From Eubacterium sp. (GTDB taxonomy: Bacteria > Bacillota > Clostridia > Lachnospirales > Lachnospiraceae): a stretch of 7,643 nucleotides of DNA. Shown piece after piece: positions 1-4,770 of the stretch (positions within the stretch are counted from its first letter, which is position 1; each line of letters opens with the position of its first letter). The DNA is taken from positions 1 through 7,643 of the forward strand of contig JAFSTZ010000166.1 in the NCBI GenBank assembly GCA_017445525.1, given 5' to 3'. The notes under the pieces are model-generated. The model was not told the origin of the DNA and searched no databases. It saw only the letters and a program-made list of their open reading frames with translations. A program made the position numbers and the translations under genes.

Positions 1-1
1 G

Positions 2-136
2 ATGGGATGTGTCAGTTGCCCGTCGGCAGCGCTGGAGACTCTGGCCGAGGCATGTGTGGTTCATGGTCTGGATGTGGACGATGTATGTGATTATGTGAAC
101 AAGTCGATTGCGGCTAAGGAGAGCGAGAAAGCGTGA
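2..136 (+). CDS. DUF1858 / hybrid-cluster-associated redox disulfide protein, 3' end only
   Basis: This is the last 44 codons of a gene that begins left of the window; the frame is open from base 2 to the TGA at 134-136. The visible part starts MGCVSCPSAALETLAEAC and continues with VHGLDVDDVCDYVN. A C-x2-C pair (codons at 8-10 and 17-19), followed by an ETLxEACxVHGxDVD pattern, matches what I know of small DUF1858 proteins (the 'hybrid cluster protein-associated redox disulfide domain'), usually about 65-80 residues, so roughly a third is missing. The role of the family is not established; the CxxC suggests thiol-disulfide chemistry or metal binding in the cytoplasm. The family assignment rests on recalled family appearance, not on a search. 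No hybrid-cluster gene is visible in this window. The ATG at 2-4 is probably internal, because family members carry an N-terminal helical part before the CxxC. Confidence 0.75.
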   Translation: MGCVSCPSAALETLAEACVVHGLDVDDVCDYVNKSIAAKESEKA

Positions 137-159
137 GTCGGTCTGTTAGGTCTCACGCT
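130..159 (+). other. Hairpin over the stop codon of the DUF1858 gene
   Basis: AGCGTGAG at 130-137 is exactly complementary to CTCACGCT at 152-159, giving an 8-bp stem with a 14-base loop; the stem includes the TGA stop codon. The following bases (AAACCAGG) are not a T-run, so it is not a standard intrinsic terminator. It could protect an mRNA 3' end or weakly attenuate read-through into the next gene, whose ribosome binding site begins about 11 bases later. Confidence 0.35.
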
Positions 160-181
160 AAACCAGGATAGGAGGGACAGT

Positions 182-835
182 ATGAATAAGCGTGTAATGT
201 ATCACAAAAAAACAGGTGCACCTATACAGCTTATCGCCCAGGCGAATGCAGTCCCGGGTTATGAAGAGGTTATCTGCTATCAGGAGCTGGAAGCACCGTA
301 TGAGTACTATGTTATGGAGAAGCATTTATTCTTCTCTACGTATGTGAGGAGTTTTGAAGAGCTGCCGGTAAATACTAAAAAGCAGATAGAGAAGAGAGAG
401 GATCTCCCGGATAAGCAGAAGGGCAGACGTTTGAAACGGCTTGCAAAGAAGGATAAGTCCGGTGATTCCGAGCCTATAGAGATGGGTGGTCCTATCGGTA
501 TGGGCGGTCCTATCGGCATGGCCGGTCCGGTTGTGGATGCGGATGACGGTTCGGTGGTAGATGCGGAGGAGCCTGCTACAGAGGGAACAGGTGAACCCGA
601 GAAGGAGACGGATGAGCAGACCGCTCGCATGATGGCATTTTTCGATGAAAAAACGTATGCCATGAAGCTGAAGATCTTTGAAGACATGAGAGATGCAAAC
701 GAGCATATCCTGACCAATATAGCTGTGAGCCTGGACATCCCGGTTGATGATGAGTCCAAGGATCTGTATGAGGTCATCAGGTCTGAGTTATATATCAGGA
801 AACGCTTTGAGACCCAGAGGGGACAGAGGCTGTAG
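182..835 (+). CDS. DUF1653-like domain protein with low-complexity linker
   Basis: A 217-residue, probably cytoplasmic protein without signal peptide or membrane segment. The ATG at 182 has a clear ribosome binding site (GGAGGG at 171-176, 5 bases upstream). Three parts are visible. Residues about 5-58 (YHKKTGAPIQLIAQA, then YEEVICYQELEAPYEYYVME) resemble the small beta-rich DUF1653 fold, in which an E-[ML]-V-x-YQ segment is typical. Residues about 65-145 form a charged, probably disordered linker: first basic (KGRRLKRLAKK), then the MGGPIG repeat, then acidic with VVDA repeated at 117 and 125. Residues about 148-217 (MMAFFDEKTYAMKLKIFEDM through a basic tail) look like a helical region that I associate with longer DUF1653 proteins of Lachnospiraceae. 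The function is unknown. It sits 45 bases after the DUF1858 gene and about 50 bases before the next small gene, so co-transcription is likely. The domain call is from memory and moderate in certainty. Confidence 0.8.
   Translation: MNKRVMYHKKTGAPIQLIAQANAVPGYEEVICYQELEAPYEYYVMEKHLFFSTYVRSFEELPVNTKKQIEKREDLPDKQKGRRLKRLAKKDKSGDSEPIEMGGPIGMGGPIGMAGPVVDADDGSVVDAEEPATEGTGEPEKETDEQTARMMAFFDEKTYAMKLKIFEDMRDANEHILTNIAVSLDIPVDDESKDLYEVIRSELYIRKRFETQRGQRL
482..529 (+). repeat. 18-bp in-frame tandem repeat encoding MGGPIG
   Basis: Two full copies of an 18-base unit (482-499 and 500-517) and a partial third (518-529) encode MGGPIG-MGGPIG-MAGP, residues 101-116 of the DUF1653-like protein. The copies differ only at third positions apart from the Gly-to-Ala change in the last unit. 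It lies in the linker between the two folded parts and could vary in copy number between strains. Confidence 0.8.
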
Positions 836-885
836 GGTGTGATATACGACCGGTTCGGTGATGCCGGTTTGACAGGATGGATGAT

Positions 886-1116
886 ATGAGAGATATGGAG
901 TTCAAGATGGAGCGCCCTGGGTTGGTGAAGGAGGGTGACGAGGTGGAGATCACGGAAGGCAAGCTGACTTCCGCTTTCTACTATACCATCATCCCTGCGG
1001 TGGCTATGTCTGCAAACTATACTCAGAGGGAGAGACTGAAGTCCCGCAAGGGCATAGTAAAAAAGATCGAGGAAAACGACAAGGGATTCTATGTCGTTGT
1101 GACTTTTGATGAGTAA
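886..1116 (+). CDS. Small conserved-looking protein of unknown function
   Basis: I do not recognise this gene. It encodes about 76 residues without signal peptide or membrane helix. The middle carries [18 protein letters not shown] and the end [20 protein letters not shown] followed by TFDE; the alternation of short hydrophobic beta stretches and charged turns suggests a small beta-barrel such as an SH3-like fold, which is inference. Start choice is uncertain. ATG 886 is preferred because AGGA at 874-877 lies 8 bases upstream, whereas ATG 877 (79 residues) overlaps that same site and ATG 895 has a poor one. It follows the DUF1653-like gene by about 50 bases and ends just before a terminator-like hairpin, so it is probably the last gene of that transcript. 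Confidence 0.7.
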   Translation: MRDMEFKMERPGLVKEGDEVEITEGKLTSAFYYTIIPAVAMSANYTQRERLKSRKGIVKKIEENDKGFYVVVTFDE

Positions 1117-1118
1117 AT

Positions 1119-1146
1119 GCGTCGGATTGTCCGGCGCTTGATTTAT
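1119..1146 (+). terminator. Probable intrinsic terminator after the small gene
   Basis: GCGTCGGA (1119-1126) pairs with TCCGGCGC (1130-1137) through 8 continuous pairs, one a G-U wobble, around a 3-base TTG loop. It begins two bases after the TAA stop and is followed by the T-rich stretch TTGATTTAT (1138-1146). The stem is compact and GC-rich as expected; the T-run is interrupted, so termination may be partial and apeA could receive read-through. A weak promoter-like pair (TTGATT at 1138, TTTTAT at 1162) could serve apeA but is not convincing. Confidence 0.6.
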
Positions 1147-1188
1147 CATAAGCAGTTACATTTTTATAAAAGAAAGGACATAAAAAAG

Positions 1189-2598
1189 ATGGAAAGACCA
1201 AACGCATGGAAGAATTACAAAAAAAAGGATTTAGCCGAGCTCGAGAAACTGAACAAGGCTTACATAACATTTTTATCGAAAAATAAAACCGAGCGAGAGT
1301 GTACGGTTTATGCCGTTGAGGAGGCAAAAAAAGCAGGTTATGTCGATATAAATGAACTCATAAAAAAGAAGAAAAAACTGCACCCCGGCGACAAGGTGTA
1401 TGCTGTGAATATGAAAAAGGCAGTTGTGCTTTTTAACATCGGAAAGAAATCGATAGAGAAGGGCATGGCGATCCTGGGTGCGCATATCGACAGCCCACGT
1501 ATGGATGTGAAGCAGAATCCGCTTTACGAGGATACGGAGCTGGCTTATCTTGATACGCACTACTACGGCGGGATCAAGAAGTATCAGTGGGTGACGGTGC
1601 CGCTTGCCATACACGGAGTATTTGTAAAGAAGGATGGGATGGTCGTTGATGTTTGCATAGGCGAGGACAAGGATGATCCGATCTTCTGCGTGACCGATCT
1701 GCTGATCCACCTGTCTCAGGAAAACATGGATAAAAAGGCTTCCAAGGTGATCGAGGGTGAGGCTCTGGATATCCTGGTCGGTTCCAGGCCGCTGGTGATC
1801 GATGACAAGGATGAGAAGGACGAGTCAAAAGGCAAGGAAGCTGTAAAGAATAATATCCTTGCTCTTTTGAAAGATAAATACGATGTTACGGAGGAGGATT
1901 TCCTCTCCGCTGAGCTGGAGGTAGTTCCTGCCGGGGCTGCCAGGGAGTCGGGTATCGACAGAAGTATGATCATGGCTTACGGCCAGGACGACAAGGTGTG
2001 TGCGTTTACATCGTTGAAGGCGATGCTCGCTGTGGAGGAAACTGAGCACACGACATGTTGTCTGCTGGTTGACAAGGAAGAGATCGGCAGCGTCGGAGCA
2101 ACGGGTATGCGCTCGCAGTTCTTTGAGAACACAGTGGCAGAGCTGATCGGGCTTCTGGGGGATTACGATGATCGTCTGCTGAAGAGATGTCTGGCCAACT
2201 CACGCATGCTTTCATCGGATGTCAGTGCGGCATTTGATCCGACGTATGCATCTGCTTATGAGAAGAAAAATGCGGCTTACTTTGGCAGGGGGATGGTGTT
2301 TAACAAGTTTACCGGATCCCGCGGAAAGTCGGGCAGCAACGATGCTAATGCAGAGTTTATGGCGAGGATCAGGGGCATACTTGATAAAAAGGGAGTTGCT
2401 TACCAGACGGCTGAGCTTGGCAAGGTTGATATAGGCGGGGGCGGAACGATAGCCTATATCATGGCGCTTTACGGCATGAATGTCATCGATTGCGGTGTGG
2501 CTGTGCTGAACATGCATGCTCCGTGGGAGATCACTTCAAAGGCAGATATATATGAGACCGAGAAGGGATATGAGGTTTTTCTGAAGGATATCTTCTAA
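1189..2598 (+). CDS. apeA: M18 family metallo-aminopeptidase (type 1)
   Basis: A 469-residue cytoplasmic di-zinc aminopeptidase of MEROPS family M18 (aspartyl aminopeptidase / ApeA group), which removes N-terminal residues, classically acidic ones, from peptides; family members form large tetrahedral dodecamers. The metal and catalytic residues all appear in the expected order: His99 in GAHIDSPRMD, Asp268 in GQDDKV (bridging aspartate), Glu297-Glu298 in DKEEIGS (catalytic base and ligand), Asp344 in SSDVSAAFDP, and His443 in NMHAPWE. Correspondence to the human DNPEP ligands is by motif, not alignment. Length fits the type-1 group (about 460 residues), and the HIDSPRMDVKQNPLYED and THYYGGIKKYQW blocks are typical of the clostridial form. 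The reading frame is open up to ATG 1117, but that extension is basic and overlaps the terminator hairpin. ATG 1189 has AAAGGA at 1173-1178, 10 bases upstream, and starts MERPNAWKNY like the family. Exact substrate preference cannot be read from the sequence. Confidence 0.95.
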   Translation: MERPNAWKNYKKKDLAELEKLNKAYITFLSKNKTERECTVYAVEEAKKAGYVDINELIKKKKKLHPGDKVYAVNMKKAVVLFNIGKKSIEKGMAILGAHIDSPRMDVKQNPLYEDTELAYLDTHYYGGIKKYQWVTVPLAIHGVFVKKDGMVVDVCIGEDKDDPIFCVTDLLIHLSQENMDKKASKVIEGEALDILVGSRPLVIDDKDEKDESKGKEAVKNNILALLKDKYDVTEEDFLSAELEVVPAGAARESGIDRSMIMAYGQDDKVCAFTSLKAMLAVEETEHTTCCLLVDKEEIGSVGATGMRSQFFENTVAELIGLLGDYDDRLLKRCLANSRMLSSDVSAAFDPTYASAYEKKNAAYFGRGMVFNKFTGSRGKSGSNDANAEFMARIRGILDKKGVAYQTAELGKVDIGGGGTIAYIMALYGMNVIDCGVAVLNMHAPWEITSKADIYETEKGYEVFLKDIF

Positions 2599-2625
2599 GA
2601 TAAATGATCTGACGGATCGGTTTGG

Positions 2626-2663
2626 GGAAACGCTTGATCAGTGTTTTTCTGATCAGTGTTTCC
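2626..2663 (+). other. Strong hairpin 27 bases after apeA, without T-run
   Basis: GGAAAC (2626-2631) pairs with GTTTCC (2658-2663), two further pairs follow (G2632-T2657 wobble, C2633-G2656), T2634 bulges, and TGATCAG (2635-2641) pairs with CTGATCA (2649-2655) around a 7-base TGTTTTT loop: 15 pairs in all. The bases after it are TAAAAAAG, so it lacks the U-tract of an intrinsic terminator. It may set the apeA mRNA 3' end after trimming. The 12-base sequence TGATCAGTGTTT occurs directly repeated inside it (2635-2646, 2650-2661). Confidence 0.55.
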
Positions 2664-2671
2664 TAAAAAAG

Positions 2672-2713
2672 TTCCGTTCGTGTGAACGTATCACGTTTGT
2701 TTTCCGTTCGTGT
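2672..2713 (+). repeat. 12-bp direct repeat TTCCGTTCGTGT, copies 30 bp apart
   Basis: TTCCGTTCGTGT occurs exactly at 2672-2683 and 2702-2713. The first copy runs into GAACG, giving the inverted arrangement CGTTC-GTGT-GAACG (2675-2688). Both copies contain GTTCG, the right half of a LexA site, but neither has a matching left half at the right distance. The role is unknown. Confidence 0.6.
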
Positions 2714-2768
2714 ATAGACCGCTTGAAACGGTGGATGCGCGGGGAGGACGAACGTGATGCGTTTTTTT
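2684..2768 (+). terminator. 22-bp inverted repeat ending in a T-run, probable terminator
   Basis: Bases 2684-2705 can pair with 2743-2764 along 22 continuous positions, 17 Watson-Crick and 5 G-U, the core being AACGTATCACGTT against AACGTGATGCGTT. The right arm runs straight into a run of seven T (2762-2768), four of them beyond the stem. The 37-base apical part carries its own small hairpin, ACCG (2718-2721) with CGGT (2729-2732). Orientation and T-run fit a rightward terminator for apeA, isolating the recA control region. The stem is longer and the loop larger than in most intrinsic terminators, so a structured small RNA or the relic of a small mobile repeat is possible. No terminal target-site duplication is evident. 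Confidence 0.5.
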
Positions 2769-2806
2769 ATATGCATGAATGGTATATTTTTGCGCACGAA
2801 CAACAC

Positions 2807-2842
2807 TTTACTATGGGGGTTAGTTGTGTTATGATGGTTCTG
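2807..2842 (+). promoter_or_regulatory. Upstream promoter candidate (P2) with extended -10
   Basis: TTTACT (2807-2812) and TATGAT (2830-2835) are separated by 17 bases, and TG at 2827-2828 forms a TGn extended -10. The expected start is near 2842, inside the 18-bp palindrome. The only downstream gene is recA, about 250 bases on, so it would give recA a second, longer transcript. The -35 matches the sigma-A consensus at only four of six positions. Confidence 0.45.
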
Positions 2843-2855
2843 TTATATAACAGAA
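2838..2855. promoter_or_regulatory. 18-bp perfect palindrome, operator candidate over P2 start
   Basis: TTCTGTTATATAACAGAA is its own reverse complement over all 18 bases; the next base on each side breaks the symmetry. It starts two bases after the P2 -10 hexamer, a position where a dimeric repressor would block transcription. It does not resemble the LexA box. As RNA it would give a 7-bp hairpin at the 5' end of a P2 transcript. The binding protein is unknown. Confidence 0.5.
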
Positions 2856-2891
2856 TCTGTATAGGACAGGCAGGAAACGGTCCGCCGGCAA

Positions 2892-2913
2892 AAAAATATA
2901 TTTTTTCAAAAAA
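2892..2913 (+). promoter_or_regulatory. UP element of the recA promoter
   Basis: The A/T tract fits the published full UP-element consensus NNAAAWWTWTTTTNNNAAANNN at every defined position (AAA 2894-2896, TATATTTT 2897-2904, AAA 2908-2910). It ends 5 bases before the -35 hexamer, within a few bases of the usual -59 to -38 placement. The alpha C-terminal domain of RNA polymerase would be expected to bind here and raise recA transcription. Confidence 0.6.
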
Positions 2914-2918
2914 AAGTG

Positions 2919-2947
2919 TTGACAAAGTGAGTATGCTGGTGTATTAT
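2919..2947 (+). promoter_or_regulatory. Main recA promoter (P1), sigma-A type
   Basis: A perfect -35 TTGACA (2919-2924), a 17-base spacer and -10 TATTAT (2942-2947, five of six) make this the strongest promoter in the window. Transcription should start around 2953-2955, a few bases before the LexA box, leaving a leader of about 146 bases before the recA start codon. Confidence 0.9.
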
Positions 2948-2956
2948 AAGGACATA

Positions 2957-2970
2957 CGAACGAGCGTTCG
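2957..2970. promoter_or_regulatory. LexA (SOS) box, primary site
   Basis: CGAACGAGCGTTCG has the perfect CGAAC-N4-GTTCG symmetry and fits the Bacillus/Clostridium LexA (DinR) consensus CGAACRNRYGTTYC at all but the last base. It covers about +4 to +17 of P1, where LexA would block initiation or promoter escape. This predicts DNA-damage induction of recA and recX. Confidence 0.9.
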
Positions 2971-2986
2971 AGATTTATATAAAAAT

Positions 2987-3000
2987 CGAACGGATGTAAC
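2987..3000. promoter_or_regulatory. Second, imperfect LexA box
   Basis: CGAACGGATGTAAC matches CGAACRNRYGTTYC except at two positions in the right half. Its centre is exactly 30 bp (about three helical turns) from the centre of the primary box, on the same DNA face, which would allow two LexA dimers to bind cooperatively. The left half-site is perfect. Confidence 0.45.
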
Positions 3001-3012
3001 CAAAGGCTGACG

Positions 3013-3071
3013 ACAACGCCATATCCGGGATGCACATGTAGGGCATGTGGCGGTTAACTATTATTCGTTGT
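3013..3071 (+). other. Structured recA leader with competing folds
   Basis: In the leader, ACAACG (3013-3018) is complementary to CGTTGT (3066-3071). Inside, CGCCATATCC (3017-3026) pairs with GGCATGTGGCG (3042-3052) with one wobble and one bulge. An alternative hairpin pairs CACATG (3033-3038) with CATGTG (3044-3049) around TAGGG and uses the same bases 3044-3049, so the two folds exclude each other. The outer stem ends 14 bases before the recA ribosome binding site. No known riboswitch class is recognised; a regulatory role is inference. Confidence 0.35.
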
Positions 3072-3084
3072 TATAGGATTTATG

Positions 3085-3090
3085 AGGAGG
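3085..3090 (+). promoter_or_regulatory. recA ribosome binding site that fixes the start codon
   Basis: AGGAGG is a perfect Shine-Dalgarno sequence, 9 bases before ATG 3100. It lies inside the 6-codon extension that would result from ATG 3082, which has no site of its own; therefore recA starts at 3100. Confidence 0.85.
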
Positions 3091-3099
3091 GAAAGATTT

Positions 3100-4164
3100 A
3101 TGGCAGGAGCGAAGATCGAGAAGGATCCTAACAAATTAAAGGCACTTGAGTCGGCTATTGCTCAGATTGAGAAGCAGTACGGTCAGGGGTCCGTTATGAG
3201 ACTCGGAGATAACACACATCTTCAGGTTGAGGCTACACCGACCGGCTCGCTGAGTTTGGACATAGCACTTGGTGTCGGTGGTATCCCGAAGGGCAGAGTA
3301 GTAGAGATATACGGACCGGAGTCCAGTGGTAAGACCACAGTTGCTCTTCATATGGTTGCAGAGGTTCAGAAGAGAGGCGGTATCGCGGGCTTTATCGATG
3401 CTGAGCATGCTCTCGATCCCGTATATGCGAGAAACATAGGAGTGGATATAAATGAGTTATATATCTCCCAGCCTGACAGCGGAGAGCAGGCTATGGAGAT
3501 CACTGAGACCATGGTGCGCTCAGGCGCTGTGGATATAGTTATCGTTGATTCTGTTGCAGCCCTGGTTCCAAAGGCTGAGATAGACGGGGATATGGGAGAT
3601 TCCCATGTCGGCTTGCAGGCCCGTCTCATGAGCCAGGCACTCAGGAAACTCACCAGTGTTATCAACAAGTCAAACTGTACCGTTATTTTTATCAACCAGC
3701 TTCGTGAGAAGATCGGCGTTATGTTTGGCAATCCGGAGACAACTACCGGTGGACGTGCACTGAAGTTCTATGCTTCGGTACGTATGGAGGTTCGTCGTAT
3801 AGAGACACTTGCTCAGGCCGGTGAGAAGATAGGTAACCGTGTTCGTGCCAAGATAGTGAAGAACAAGGTAGCCCCGCCGTTCCAGGAGGCTGAGTTTGAT
3901 ATCATGTTCGGTAAGGGCATCTCCAGAGAGGGAGACGTACTCGATCTGGCTGCAGCAAATGATATCATCGTAAAGAGCGGTGCGTGGTACAGCTACAAGG
4001 GAGAGCGTATCGGTCAGGGGCGTGAGAACGCCAAGAACTATCTGGCAGATAATCCGGCTGTATTCGACGAGGTCGAGCAGGCTGTCAGAGAGAAGTGTCT
4101 TGCGAGGGATGACGAGGACGCTCCGCAGCAGGCTGCACCGGCAGGAGTGGGAACTGATGAATAG
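3100..4164 (+). CDS. recA: RecA recombinase
   Basis: A 354-residue protein that forms ATP-dependent filaments on single-stranded DNA, catalyses homologous strand exchange and, as a co-protease, stimulates LexA self-cleavage in the SOS response. The family hallmarks are present: N-terminal polymerisation helix ([20 protein letters not shown]), Walker A GPESSGKT at 72-79, catalytic Glu102 in [10 protein letters not shown], Walker [10 protein letters not shown] at 147-155, DNA-binding loop L1 around 160-175 ([15 protein letters not shown]) and loop L2 around 200-216 starting at the sensor Gln200 (NQLREKIG through NPETTTGG). The C-terminal tail is short, rich in Asp, Glu and Ala, as is usual for autoregulatory RecA tails. 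Length is normal. The start at 3100 is set by AGGAGG. The gene is controlled by P1 with LexA sites and overlaps recX by 8 bp. Confidence 0.99.
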   Translation: MAGAKIEKDPNKLKALESAIAQIEKQYGQGSVMRLGDNTHLQVEATPTGSLSLDIALGVGGIPKGRVVEIYGPESSGKTTVALHMVAEVQKRGGIAGFIDAEHALDPVYARNIGVDINELYISQPDSGEQAMEITETMVRSGAVDIVIVDSVAALVPKAEIDGDMGDSHVGLQARLMSQALRKLTSVINKSNCTVIFINQLREKIGVMFGNPETTTGGRALKFYASVRMEVRRIETLAQAGEKIGNRVRAKIVKNKVAPPFQEAEFDIMFGKGISREGDVLDLAAANDIIVKSGAWYSYKGERIGQGRENAKNYLADNPAVFDEVEQAVREKCLARDDEDAPQQAAPAGVGTDE

Positions 4165-4636
4165 TGATGAAGAGACACAGAAGGCAGTAGCCAAGGCTAT
4201 GGCGCTTCTTCTTCACAAGGACAGAACAGAAAAAGAACTGTCAGATCGCTTATACAGAGCGGGCTTTTCCGAAAAGTCCGCTCTTTTTGCCATGGAATAT
4301 GTGAAAAGTTTTGGTTATATCAATGATTTCCGATATGCCGAGTCGTATATCGATTATCATAAACTGTCTAAAAGTAAAAATGAGATCAGGAGAAAGCTTA
4401 TCGAGAAGGGGATCCCGGAGGAGATACTGTCAGAGGCTTTACGTAACAGCTACGAAAAGCAGGATGATAACGATGATCAAGCAGATGCAGAGGAAGAGGC
4501 GCTGCGGGCATTGATAGCAAAAAGACTCAAGGGGAGAGATATAGCTGAGCTTACATATGAGGAGAAGCAGAAACAGATGAGATATCTTGCAGGGAAGGGG
4601 TATCCGACAGATAAGATAAGGCGGATGTTTTCTTGA
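4157..4636 (+). CDS. recX: Regulatory protein RecX
   Basis: A 159-residue RecX protein, which binds within or at the end of RecA filaments and modulates, generally restrains, RecA activity. Typical features are [10 protein letters not shown] near residues 23-32, [20 protein letters not shown] around 45-64, and [16 protein letters not shown] around 76-91, the usual series of three-helix repeats; an acidic insert ([12 protein letters not shown]) separates the second and third repeats. The ATG at 4157 lies inside recA, 8 bases overlapping its stop; GGAG (4144-4147) within recA serves as ribosome binding site, so translation is coupled and RecX made in proportion to RecA. The longer open frame upstream is only the shifted recA sequence. 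The recX stop codon lies inside the -35 box of the next operon. Confidence 0.95.
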   Translation: MNSDEETQKAVAKAMALLLHKDRTEKELSDRLYRAGFSEKSALFAMEYVKSFGYINDFRYAESYIDYHKLSKSKNEIRRKLIEKGIPEEILSEALRNSYEKQDDNDDQADAEEEALRALIAKRLKGRDIAELTYEEKQKQMRYLAGKGYPTDKIRRMFS

Positions 4637-4661
4637 CTAGATGACGGTGATATGGTAGAAT
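4633..4661 (+). promoter_or_regulatory. Promoter of the moxR operon
   Basis: TTGACT (4633-4638) and TAGAAT (4656-4661) are 17 bases apart, with TGG directly before the -10 (extended -10). The -35 hexamer overlaps the recX stop codon TGA at 4634-4636. Start is expected near 4668, giving a leader of about 100 bases, whose first bases AATTGC (4668-4673) can pair with GCAATT (4691-4696). No terminator is visible after recX, so read-through from the SOS unit into this operon is possible. Confidence 0.75.
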
Positions 4662-4770
4662 AAGGAAAATTGCCATGTAATGACTCCTGAGCAATTAAAG
4701 ATGTTTAAAAGGGTAAACCCCATAAATAAGAAAGTAGTTGCAAATTAATAAGAATTTGATTGGTGAATCT

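Noticed and set aside
307..1149. Long minus-strand open frame of 280 codons opposite the DUF1653-like and small genes
   Set aside because: It lies antisense to two genes with good ribosome binding sites, its product has low-complexity Ser/Pro/Ile-Gly stretches that mirror the plus-strand repeat, and it resembles no family.
1117..1188. 24-codon N-terminal extension of apeA from ATG 1117
   Set aside because: It would be translated from the terminator hairpin, has no binding site, is rich in Arg/Lys/His unlike family starts, and ATG 1189 has a fair binding site.
2891..2906. A/T-only palindrome (A6-TATA-T6) as a terminator or operator
   Set aside because: Its position directly before the recA -35 and its fit to the UP-element consensus explain it better; it lacks a GC stem.
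2723..3010. Plus-strand open frame of 95 codons in the apeA-recA gap
   Set aside because: It runs through the terminator arm, the palindrome, the UP element, the recA promoter and the first LexA box; it has no convincing product and begins inside the hairpin loop.
2994..3041. Mini open frames in the recA leader (ATG TAA at 2994; ATG CAC ATG TAG at 3030)
   Set aside because: They have no ribosome binding sites and are too short to distinguish from chance.
2596..3099. Small mobile element or attachment site in the gap
   Set aside because: Repeats are present, but there are no matching terminal inverted repeats with target duplications, no transposase or integrase, and the gap's right half is fully explained by recA regulation.
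3980..4156. 59-codon upstream extension of recX
   Set aside because: It is the shifted reading frame of recA; the product is Arg/Ser/Thr-rich noise, and ATG 4157 has GGAG upstream and a family-like start.
3670..4194. Minus-strand open frames opposite recA
   Set aside because: recA is unmistakable on the plus strand; these are codon-pattern shadows without family resemblance.
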